Shown: positions 1 through 7,108 of the stretch, piece by piece | Position numbering within the stretch: the first letter of the stretch is position 1 | Layout: every line of letters begins with the position of its first letter | Assembly (NCBI RefSeq): GCF_049808615.1 | Contig: NZ_JBNCAN010000002.1 | Location: 124,001 to 188,000 of the forward strand | Length of the DNA stretch: 64,000 bases | Source of the DNA: Modicisalibacter sp049808615 | Lineage (GTDB): Bacteria > Pseudomonadota > Gammaproteobacteria > Pseudomonadales > Halomonadaceae | Direction: 5' to 3' | Position numbers and translations under genes: made by a program | Notes under the pieces: model-generated | Told to the model about the DNA's origin: nothing | The model's input: only the letters and a program-made list of their open reading frames with translations | Database searches by the model: none

Positions 1-755
1 GTGGCTTCGAAATCGTGATTGAGCGCCACACCCTTGATCAATCTCTTGAGCAGTACCGCGCTATCGGCGGCGCGCAGCACATCGTCGCAATGGATCAGGT
101 TGATCTCAAACTGTCCTGGAGCGCACTCTTTGAGAGCGGTATCCAGCGGTAAGGATTGTGCGATGGCGGCCTGTTGGATATCTTCAAGGAAGTCGGCGTA
201 TTCGTCGAGTTCGCTGATCGAGTAAAGCTGACTCTGAGTGGCGCGCTCGCCAGTGCCAGGCGAGCAGGGCGGCTGGGCCTGGCCGCGCGCATCCCGACGG
301 CGATCGACGAGATAGAATTCCAGCTCCAATGCCACCACCGGGGTAAGGCCGCGCGCTGTAAAATTCGACAGCACTCGGCGCAGCACCTGGCGAGGATCGG
401 CAAAGAAGGGTTGGCCGTCGACTTCCTCCATGGTCATCAACAGCTGGGCTTGGCGGCCTTCGCGCAGCCAGGGCGTGGGCATCAGTGATTCAGGGATCGG
501 CCGGCAGACCCGGTCACTATCGCCGGTGGCAAGCCCAAGACCGGTCTCTTCGATGGTATTGCCATTGATGTCGAGGGCGAACAGTGAGGCGGGTAGATTG
601 ATACCGTCCTGGTAAGCTTTGAGTAGATTGTCCCGCGGGATGCGTTTGCCGCGCAGTACGCCGTTTAGATCGCTGATTAGCAGGTCGAAGCTCTCAATAT
701 CCGGGTGCTGTTCAAGAAAAGTGCTGGCTTCGTTCAAACCGGGAGCAGGCGTCAT
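1..755 (-). CDS. puuA: Gamma-glutamylputrescine synthetase (glutamine synthetase family), partial
   Basis: Ligates glutamate to putrescine using ATP, the first step of the gamma-glutamylated putrescine route in the cytoplasm. Reading leftward from the ATG at 755, about 251 residues are visible; the C-terminal part lies beyond the left edge. The N-terminal beta-grasp domain carries DLLISDLNGVLRGKR (residues 24-38), and the catalytic domain opens with VALELEFYLVD (about 141-151), whose Glu residues belong to the family's metal site. The ORF is open to the window edge. It is divergent from puuD and near spuC and puuC, which favours the polyamine paralogue (PuuA/SpuB) over GlnA; that choice is inference. 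An AGGGA-like ribosome site precedes the ATG. Confidence 0.9.
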   Translation of the reverse strand, partial: MTPAPGLNEASTFLEQHPDIESFDLLISDLNGVLRGKRIPRDNLLKAYQDGINLPASLFALDINGNTIEETGLGLATGDSDRVCRPIPESLMPTPWLREGRQAQLLMTMEEVDGQPFFADPRQVLRRVLSNFTARGLTPVVALELEFYLVDRRRDARGQAQPPCSPGTGERATQSQLYSISELDEYADFLEDIQQAAIAQSLPLDTALKECAPGQFEINLIHCDDVLRAADSAVLLKRLIKGVALNHDFEA

Positions 756-796
756 GAGGATGTCCCTTTGTGCCGATAATGGTTGTTCATGGCCTT

Positions 797-824
797 ATTT
801 TCACCCGGTTAGGATTGTTGTCAA
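797..824 (-). promoter_or_regulatory. Putative sigma-70 promoter of puuA
   Basis: On the minus strand a perfect -35 box TTGACA (824-819) is followed after 16 bases by GAAAAT (802-797), four of six matches to the -10 consensus. The -35 box sits inside an inverted repeat TTGTC (818-822)/GACAA (834-838). The stretch GTAAAAAATTTGAC that contains it recurs almost unchanged before the leftward NhaC-family gene. Promoter identity is inferred from sequence only. Confidence 0.5.
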
Positions 825-936
825 ATTTTTTACGACAAAATTGCTTGCTACTTTTGCTACATCCTCGGCATTTATATTTTAATATATTGATTTTTATAAA
901 TATATTTTTATTATTCGACAGAATTTTTCGCGCGAC

Positions 937-977
937 TTGGCAAAGGCTTTGAACGGCGTTATGTTGATTAAACAATA
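937..977 (+). promoter_or_regulatory. Putative puuD promoter with overlapping operator
   Basis: A -35 box TTGGCA (937-942), a 17-base spacer and a -10-like TATGTT (960-965) run into ATGTTGATTAAACAATA (961-977). The same arrangement with identical spacing lies before spuC at 3978-4018, which strongly suggests a shared promoter and operator. PuuR is the obvious candidate binder, as a puuR-like gene lies at 12494-13048, but this is inference. The rest of the 256-base gap between puuA and puuD is AT-rich (about 870-930). Confidence 0.55.
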
Positions 978-1011
978 CCAACCGTTATCGATTGCCTAGT
1001 AAGGAGCCTCC

Positions 1012-1737
1012 ATGAAGAGTCGTCCAATGGTAGGAGTGATCGCCTGCCGCCGGCAGGTCGAGGGTCATCCGTCTCATATCGTTACCGATAAGTACCTGCG
1101 TGCCTTGCATGACTATGGCGTCATGCCGGTCATGTTGCCGGTCTGGGAAGATGGGGTGGATACTTCCGTGCTGGACCGCCTTGACGGCCTGATGCTGACC
1201 GGCAGTTACACCAACGTCGAGCCACAACGCTATGGCGCCGAGCGAATCCCCGAGAACACTCGAGACGATCGAGATCGTGATGCCTTGGCCATGGCACTGA
1301 TTCCTGCCGTCATCGAGCGCGGCTTGCCGCTGTTGGGTATCTGTCGCGGATTTCAGGAGATCAACGTCGCCATGGGTGGCACTCTTTACCAGGCGGTGCA
1401 GAAGGTGCCGGGTATGCTCGATCATCGAGAGCCAGAAGGCGACAAAGCAAACTACTACGCGCCGGCCCACGAGCTACTCATCGAGCCGGGTGGCGTGCTG
1501 GCAGGGTTATATGACCAGCAGACGGCGAAGGTCAACTCGCTGCATCAGCAGGGTGTCGAGCAGTTGGGCAAGGGGTTGCGAGTAGAAGGGCGGGCGCCGG
1601 ATGGCCTGGTCGAAGCGTTCTCGGTCGAAAATGCCAAGGGCTTCACATTGGCGGTGCAGTGGCATCCCGAATGGCGTCCACAAGAGAGTCCGATCAATGA
1701 CGCCCTGTTTCGCGGCTTTGCCGAGGCGTGCCGGTAA
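1012..1737 (+). CDS. puuD: Gamma-glutamyl-gamma-aminobutyrate hydrolase
   Basis: Class I glutamine-amidotransferase-like peptidase C26 that cleaves gamma-glutamyl-GABA to glutamate and GABA, the last step of the Puu pathway. The 241 residues match the family length. The nucleophile elbow is LLGICRGFQEINV with Cys111, and the His/Glu pair of the triad sits in QWHPEW (His218, Glu220). The start ATG has AAGGAG five bases upstream. It is divergent from puuA and is followed by a strong terminator, so it is probably monocistronic. It equals SpuA/PauD of pseudomonads. The oxidoreductase puuB is not in the window, so the pathway would rely on the aminotransferase at 4057-5445 or on genes elsewhere. 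Confidence 0.93.
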   Translation: MKSRPMVGVIACRRQVEGHPSHIVTDKYLRALHDYGVMPVMLPVWEDGVDTSVLDRLDGLMLTGSYTNVEPQRYGAERIPENTRDDRDRDALAMALIPAVIERGLPLLGICRGFQEINVAMGGTLYQAVQKVPGMLDHREPEGDKANYYAPAHELLIEPGGVLAGLYDQQTAKVNSLHQQGVEQLGKGLRVEGRAPDGLVEAFSVENAKGFTLAVQWHPEWRPQESPINDALFRGFAEACR

Positions 1738-1758
1738 GCGACCCAATGATGGGATATG

Positions 1759-1793
1759 AAACCCCGCTGTTCGATCTGAACGGCGGGGTTTTT
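1759..1793 (+). terminator. Rho-independent terminator after puuD, probably bidirectional
   Basis: AAACCCCGC pairs with GCGGGGTTT, and an inner GTTC/GAAC continues the stem after one mismatch. It is followed by a T run on the plus strand and an A run on the other side. It lies between the convergent puuD and the NhaC-family gene and can serve both. Confidence 0.9.
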
Positions 1794-1821
1794 GCTTGAT
1801 TGGATCAAGGTAGAAAGGCAG

Positions 1822-3774
1822 TCAGTCTGCAGCCTCTGCCGCCCCCGTGTCTTTCTGGGGCTGGAGGGGCTGGGCACGCTTGCCGACGGTCATCAGTATG
1901 CCGAACAGTATCACCGCGCCGACCACCAGGCCTACCCACCAGCTGATCCCATAGCCGACCGGCAGAGTGCTGGAGATCAGTGCAACGATTCCGACGAGCA
2001 GTGCGTAAGGCATCTGGGTGCGGACATGGTCCACCAGATTACAGCCGCTGGCCAGAGCGGAAAGCAGTGTCGTGTCCGCCAGCGGCGAGCAGTGGTCGCC
2101 CCACACCGCACCGGCAAGTACCGAGGCCACCGAGGCATACAGAATCGGCATGCCTTCGGCAGTGCCGGCCATTCCGTGCATCTCCAACACTGCCCATGCC
2201 AGCGGCACGACCAACGGCATCATGATACCCATGACGCCCCAGGAGGAGCCGGTGGCGAAGGCGGTGAAGGCCGCCAGCACGAACACGACGGCAGGCAGCC
2301 AGGCAGGGTTAAGGCTTTCGCCTAGCGCGGCGACCAGAAACTCGCTGGTCTGCAGGGCTTCGTTCACGTTGGCCAAGGCCCAGGCCATCATCAAAATGGT
2401 GATCGGCAACAGCATCGACTTGACGCCTTCGAACCAGTAATGACCGGTTTCGGTCATGCCCATCAGGCGCTGACCCAGGGTCATGATGACTGCCACCACG
2501 CAGGAGGCCAGCGACCCCCACATCATGGCACTGAAGGAGTCTCCTTCACCGAAGATGTCGCGTAACGCATGCTCACCCGGTCCCAGGGCGTCGAGCCCGG
2601 TGGCATAGATGCCGCCCAAGGTGACACCGGCCAGCACCAGCATTGGCAGGACCGCGTTCAGGGCGCGAATGGGGATGCCGGCTTTGGTGGTGATCTCGGC
2701 TTCCTCTACGATGGCTTCGCGGCTGCTTAGCTTTGTACGCTGTAGCCCCTCGCTCAGCATACGGCGCTCCGCCTTGAGCATGGGACCGAAGTCGCGACCG
2801 CTCCAGGTGACCATGAACACGAAAGCCAGCGCCAGGATGGGGTAAGCGTTATAGGGCAGGGCATTGACGAACACTGAATAGGCGGACTCGTTCCAGTCCT
2901 GGATGTTTGTCATGGCCTCACTGATCAGCCCCACCTGGAAGCCGATCCAGGTGCTGATCAGGGCAATAGCGGAGACCGGCGCCGCGGTGCTGTCGATGAT
3001 GTAAGCCAACTTGGCGCGAGAAACCGCCACCTTATCGGTGATGGTGCGCATGGTGTTGCCGACGATCAATGCATTGGCGTAATCGTCGAAGAAGATCGCC
3101 ATTCCCAGTAGTGCGGTGGAAGTTTGGGCGTGACGGCGTCCGCGAATTACCCGGGAAATGCGCTGTGCGATACCTTGGGTGCCGCCATTGCGAGAAATGA
3201 TCCCGACCATACCGCCGATGAGCAAACAGAACAGCACGATGGACATGTGGGAAGGGTCGCTGGCGGCTTCGAGGACATGCACGTTGATGGAGTCGCCGAA
3301 GGCGCCGGCCAGCGCTCCGATATCCATGCCATGCAGGATCCACCCTCCCATCAGGATGCCGACGAACAGTGCCAGGATGACCTGACGGAAGACCAGCGCC
3401 AGGGTGATGGCAATCAGGGCGGGCAGCAGTGACAGCCAGGCCGGAATTGCTGAGAGCTCCGTAGAGACAAGTATCTGGCTATTGCTGTCGATCAGTTCCA
3501 GACGACTGACATCCTGATCGATCACCAGTCCCTGAGCCTGCCACTGCCCCTCGTCGTCTTGATTGAGTTCGACGGTGCTACCGTCCAGTCGCAATCGGGG
3601 GGTGATGCTTTCGTCGACGTCTTTGATGGAAAGGTCGAAAGCCACGCCTTGCAGAATGACATCCGGCGACTCGAAACTGGGGGCAGCATCGGGCTTTGCA
3701 AGGACCAGGGTGGTCATCAGCCAGAGTGCCATCAGCAGCCATAGCGACTGCTTTGGGTGTTTTAGCCATGTCAT
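1822..3774 (-). CDS. NhaC-family antiporter/transporter with N-terminal extracytoplasmic domain
   Basis: Integral membrane carrier of the Na+/H+ antiporter NhaC superfamily. The start chosen is the ATG at 3774 (MTWLKHPKQS), behind AGGAG; an in-frame start at 3834 would add 20 residues ahead of the signal. A signal-like hydrophobic stretch ends at LVLAKP, followed by about 90 soluble residues before the first carrier helices (PAWLSLLPALIAITLALVF). Family landmarks are FFDDYANALIVG, AYIIDSTAAPVSAI, FATGSSWGVMGIM and GDHCSPLADTTLLS. It is divergent from spuC and shares a promoter region with it, so it may move a polyamine, a breakdown product or a counter-ion rather than only Na+/H+; the substrate is unknown. 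It is paralogous to 10891-12345. Confidence 0.85.
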   Translation of the reverse strand: MTWLKHPKQSLWLLMALWLMTTLVLAKPDAAPSFESPDVILQGVAFDLSIKDVDESITPRLRLDGSTVELNQDDEGQWQAQGLVIDQDVSRLELIDSNSQILVSTELSAIPAWLSLLPALIAITLALVFRQVILALFVGILMGGWILHGMDIGALAGAFGDSINVHVLEAASDPSHMSIVLFCLLIGGMVGIISRNGGTQGIAQRISRVIRGRRHAQTSTALLGMAIFFDDYANALIVGNTMRTITDKVAVSRAKLAYIIDSTAAPVSAIALISTWIGFQVGLISEAMTNIQDWNESAYSVFVNALPYNAYPILALAFVFMVTWSGRDFGPMLKAERRMLSEGLQRTKLSSREAIVEEAEITTKAGIPIRALNAVLPMLVLAGVTLGGIYATGLDALGPGEHALRDIFGEGDSFSAMMWGSLASCVVAVIMTLGQRLMGMTETGHYWFEGVKSMLLPITILMMAWALANVNEALQTSEFLVAALGESLNPAWLPAVVFVLAAFTAFATGSSWGVMGIMMPLVVPLAWAVLEMHGMAGTAEGMPILYASVASVLAGAVWGDHCSPLADTTLLSALASGCNLVDHVRTQMPYALLVGIVALISSTLPVGYGISWWVGLVVGAVILFGILMTVGKRAQPLQPQKDTGAAEAAD

Positions 3775-3870
3775 AGTCGTGCCCACTCCTGATCTTGTTC
3801 TTGATTGGCTGGGTGTGAAGAGAACGGAAATCATCTTCGTCGATAAAAAATGGCCTTTTACTGCGCAAGC

Positions 3871-3886
3871 GTCAAATATTTTTTAC
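3871..3886 (-). promoter_or_regulatory. AT-rich motif shared with the puuA promoter
   Basis: GTCAAATATTTTTTAC (reverse complement GTAAAAAATATTTGAC) differs from the element at 820-833 before puuA by two extra bases. Both lie upstream of the leftward gene of a divergent pair. A -35-like TTGAC(A/G) is included in each, but no clear -10 is visible here. A role as a polyamine-responsive operator is inferred from the duplication. Confidence 0.4.
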
Positions 3887-3977
3887 CAATGTGGTTTTTA
3901 TCTTTCGTATTAGACTAATTTTTTGTCATTTTATTCAAATAGTTAGTATTACCTTTAAAGAGTTTGAACAAAAAGGG

Positions 3978-4018
3978 TTGGCAATGGAATGTTGGACATA
4001 TATGTTGATTAAAAAATA
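3978..4018 (+). promoter_or_regulatory. Putative spuC promoter with overlapping operator
   Basis: -35 TTGGCA (3978-3983), a 17-base spacer, TATGTT (4001-4006) and then ATGTTGATTAAAAAATA (4002-4018). The -35 box, spacing, -10 box and first twelve bases of the downstream motif repeat the puuD promoter, although the intervening bases differ. It drives the spuC-puuC operon. The whole 282-base gap 3775-4056 holds this element, the motif at 3871-3886 and otherwise AT-rich sequence. Confidence 0.55.
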
Positions 4019-4056
4019 ACACCTACAACGAGACGTTTATCTTTCAGGAGTTCGTC

Positions 4057-5445
4057 ATGACCCAACACGTCACCGCCGATCTACAGCGTCTGGACAGCGC
4101 CCACCACATGCACCCCTTCACCGACTTCAAGGCATTGGGTGAGGAGGGCAGCCGTATCATTACCCGCGCCGAGGGCGTTTACATTCATGACAGTGAAGGA
4201 AACCGGATTCTCGATGGCATGGCAGGCCTGTGGTGCGTGAATCTAGGATATGGGCGTGAGGAGCTGGTTGAGGCGGCGACTCAGCAGATGCGCGAGCTGC
4301 CGTTCTATAACAACTTCTTCAAGACCACCCATCCACCGGCGGTCAAGCTGGCGGAGAAGCTGTGTCAGTTGGCGCCTGATCACATCAACCGGGTGTTCTT
4401 CACCGGTTCAGGCTCCGAGGCCAACGATACGGTGCTGCGCATGGTGCGTCGTTACTGGACGCTCAAGGGCAAGCCGGAGAAGCACATCGTCATCTCCCGG
4501 GAAAATGCCTACCACGGCTCCACCGTGGCGGGTCTTAGCCTGGGCGGCATGGCACCGATGCACGAGCAGACAGGCCCCCTGGTGCCGGGCATCGAGCACG
4601 TGCGCCAGCCCTATTGGTTTGGCGAAGGGCGCGACCACACGCCGGAAGAGTTTGGTCGTCTCTGCGCCCAGGCCATCGAAGACAAGATACTCACCTTGGG
4701 CGAGGAGAATGTGGCGGCCTTTATCGCCGAGCCGGTGCAGGGTGCCGGGGGTGCGATCGTTCCGCCGGAGAGCTACTGGCCGGCGGTCAAGGAAGTGCTC
4801 GCCAAGTACGATATTCTGTTGGTAGCGGACGAGGTGATCTGCGGCTTCGGACGGCTGGGCGAATGGTTCGGAAGCCAGCATTACGGTCTCGAACCGGATC
4901 TGATGCCCATCGCCAAGGGGCTCTCCTCGGGCTATCTGCCCATCGGCGCGGTGCTGGTGGGGGATCGTGTCGGCGAAACCCTGATCGAGGAAGGGGGCGA
5001 GTTCTTCCACGGCTTTACCTATTCCGGGCACCCGGTGTGTGCTGCCGTGGCCTTGAAGAACATTGAACTGATGGAAGCGGAAGGCGTCGTCGACAGGGTG
5101 CGCGACGATCTCGGGCCTTATCTGGCCTTGCGCTGGTCCGAGTTGAACGACCATCCGATCGTCGGCGAGACTCGCAGCCTGGGGTTGATCGGTGCGCTCG
5201 AACTGGTGGCGGATAAAGCCAGCGGTGAGCGCTTCGACAAGTCATTGAGCGCCGGCAATCTATGTCGCGATATCTGCTTCAACAGCGGTCTGGTGATGCG
5301 TTCCGTGGGTGACATCATGGTGATTTCGCCACCCCTTGTCATTACCCGTGAACAGATCGACGAGCTGGTGACCCTGGCGCGTCGAGCGCTCGATGAAACC
5401 GCTCGGCAACTGAATAAACACATCCCTCGGGAGGTGACTGCATGA
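4057..5445 (+). CDS. spuC: Putrescine/polyamine aminotransferase, class III PLP enzyme
   Basis: Transfers an amino group from putrescine or a related polyamine to pyruvate or another 2-oxo acid, giving 4-aminobutyraldehyde. The 462 residues are typical for class III omega-aminotransferases. Visible landmarks are the cofactor phosphate region FTGSGSEAND (115-124), the Asp of LLVADEVICGFGR, and the PLP lysine in PIAKGLSSGY (Lys287). The initiator lies behind an AGGAG ribosome site, and the stop codon overlaps the next start by four bases. Class III enzymes are hard to tell apart; the assignment to SpuC rests on context with puuA, puuD and puuC, and a beta-alanine:pyruvate aminotransferase is the main alternative. 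Confidence 0.88.
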   Translation: MTQHVTADLQRLDSAHHMHPFTDFKALGEEGSRIITRAEGVYIHDSEGNRILDGMAGLWCVNLGYGREELVEAATQQMRELPFYNNFFKTTHPPAVKLAEKLCQLAPDHINRVFFTGSGSEANDTVLRMVRRYWTLKGKPEKHIVISRENAYHGSTVAGLSLGGMAPMHEQTGPLVPGIEHVRQPYWFGEGRDHTPEEFGRLCAQAIEDKILTLGEENVAAFIAEPVQGAGGAIVPPESYWPAVKEVLAKYDILLVADEVICGFGRLGEWFGSQHYGLEPDLMPIAKGLSSGYLPIGAVLVGDRVGETLIEEGGEFFHGFTYSGHPVCAAVALKNIELMEAEGVVDRVRDDLGPYLALRWSELNDHPIVGETRSLGLIGALELVADKASGERFDKSLSAGNLCRDICFNSGLVMRSVGDIMVISPPLVITREQIDELVTLARRALDETARQLNKHIPREVTA

Positions 5446-6941
5446 GTGCTCAATTGAATCATGCTCAGTGGCAGGAAATGGCTAAAGCGCTGCGCTTCGA
5501 GACCCGGGCCTTTATCGGTCATCGGTTCGTCGATGCCGCGAGCGGCGATACCTTCGAGACCATCAATCCGGCTACAGGTGAGACGCTAGCAAATATAGCC
5601 AGTTGCGATGCTCCGGATGTCGAGGTGGCGGTGCGCCATGCTCGCAAGGCGTTTGAACGAGGCGACTGGTCGCGTATGGCGCCAGGTCAGCGCAAGCAGG
5701 TGATGCTACGCCTGGCGGATCTCATGGAGCAGCACAAGAACGAGCTGGCGCTGCTCGATACCCTGGACATGGGCAAGCCAGTGGGGAGTTCACTGGGGGA
5801 CATGGCCGGCGCCATCGGCTGTATTCGCTACAACGCCGAATCCATCGACAAGGTCTATGGTGAAGTGGCCCCCACCGGCGAAGATGCGTTGGGCCTGATT
5901 CTGCGCGAGCCGCTAGGCGTGGTGGGCTCCATCGTGCCCTGGAACTTCCCATTGATGATGACCGCCTGGAAGATCGGGCCGGCTCTGGCGGCCGGCAACA
6001 GCGTCATCCTGAAACCTTCCGAGAAATCGCCGCTGTCCGCTTTGCGTCTGGCCCAGCTCGTTCATGAGGCCGGCATTCCTGAAGGCGTATTCCAGGTCTT
6101 GCCCGGTTTCGGTCATACCGCCGGCAAGGCGCTGGCGCTGTCCATGGACGTGAATTGTCTCTCCTTTACCGGCTCGACCGGCGTTGGCAAGCAGTTGATG
6201 CAGTACGCTGGTCAATCAAACTTGAAGCGTGTCTATCTGGAGTGCGGCGGCAAGAGCCCGAACATCGTCTTCGCCGACTGCAAGGATCTCGATGCGGTGG
6301 CCAGCAATGCCGCCGCGGCAATCTTCCACAACCAGGGCGAGGTGTGTATCGCCGGTTCGCGGCTGCTGGTCGAGAATTCGATCCGCGAGGAGTTCGTCGA
6401 GCGCGTGCTGGCCCACGCCGAAAACATGCAGCCCGGCGATCCCTTGAATCCCGATAGCTTTATGGGGGCGATCGTCGACGAGATTCAGCACAAGCGCATT
6501 CTCGACTACATCCGCCAGGGCGTGGAAGAAGGCGCGCATCTGCGTACGGGCGGCGAGGCGGTGAGCCCCATCGACGGCGGTCTGTTCGTGGCGCCCACGG
6601 TGTTCGATGGTGTGACGGATCAGATGACCATCGGCCGGGAAGAGATCTTCGGTCCGGTACTGGCGGTGTTCGGCTTCGACAGCGAGGAAGAGGCCGTGGC
6701 GATGGCCAACGACAGCGACTATGGTCTGGCCGCCGGGCTCTGGAGCCAGGATATCGATCGCATCATGCGGGTTTCCCGTCGGCTGCATTCGGGGCAGGTG
6801 TTCGTCAATAACTGGGCCGGTGGCGATCAGACGGTGCCGTTCGGCGGCGTCAAGCAATCCGGCAACGGTCGCGACAAGTCCCATCACTCCCTGGAGGAGT
6901 ATTCCGAACTCAAGACCGTGTGGATGACACTGGCAACCTGA
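5442..6941 (+). CDS. puuC: Gamma-glutamyl-gamma-aminobutyraldehyde / 4-aminobutyraldehyde dehydrogenase
   Basis: NAD(P)+-dependent aldehyde dehydrogenase that oxidises the aldehyde made by SpuC or by a PuuB-type enzyme to GABA or gamma-glutamyl-GABA. The 499 residues show the complete family plan: coenzyme motif VPWNFPL (166-172), the glycine motif FTGSTGVGK (242-250), the general base Glu267 in YLECGGKSP, and the nucleophile Cys302 in NQGEVCIAGSR. ATGA overlap with spuC indicates translational coupling. It corresponds to KauB/PuuC; broad aldehyde specificity is usual in this group, so the exact substrate is inferred from the neighbours. Confidence 0.92.
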   Translation: MSAQLNHAQWQEMAKALRFETRAFIGHRFVDAASGDTFETINPATGETLANIASCDAPDVEVAVRHARKAFERGDWSRMAPGQRKQVMLRLADLMEQHKNELALLDTLDMGKPVGSSLGDMAGAIGCIRYNAESIDKVYGEVAPTGEDALGLILREPLGVVGSIVPWNFPLMMTAWKIGPALAAGNSVILKPSEKSPLSALRLAQLVHEAGIPEGVFQVLPGFGHTAGKALALSMDVNCLSFTGSTGVGKQLMQYAGQSNLKRVYLECGGKSPNIVFADCKDLDAVASNAAAAIFHNQGEVCIAGSRLLVENSIREEFVERVLAHAENMQPGDPLNPDSFMGAIVDEIQHKRILDYIRQGVEEGAHLRTGGEAVSPIDGGLFVAPTVFDGVTDQMTIGREEIFGPVLAVFGFDSEEEAVAMANDSDYGLAAGLWSQDIDRIMRVSRRLHSGQVFVNNWAGGDQTVPFGGVKQSGNGRDKSHHSLEEYSELKTVWMTLAT

Positions 6942-6996
6942 CGCGGTGGCATCCAAGGCGGCAGGCTACCGACCAGGGTTGAGTCTTTTCATTCTT

Positions 6997-7034
6997 GCCG
7001 GTCATGAACCTTAAAGGTTCACGACCGGCTTTTT
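6997..7034 (+). terminator. Rho-independent terminator after puuC
   Basis: GCCGGTC-TGAACC pairs with GGTTCA-GACCGGC (one mismatch in a 14-base stem, five-base loop TTAAA), followed by a T5 run. It ends the spuC-puuC operon. Confidence 0.93.
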
Positions 7035-7108
7035 AATGGAAGAACTCAGGCGTGGCGATCCCTCGTCAAGGGCTAGTATCGACCCAGGTTTTACTGCTGG
7101 ATGACATT

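Noticed and set aside
936..953. Sigma-54 promoter before puuD (TTGGCAAAGGCTTTGA)
   Set aside because: GG spacing is right but the -12 reads GA instead of GC, and the twin element before spuC fails the -12 test entirely, whereas both fit TTGGCA-N17-TATGTT.
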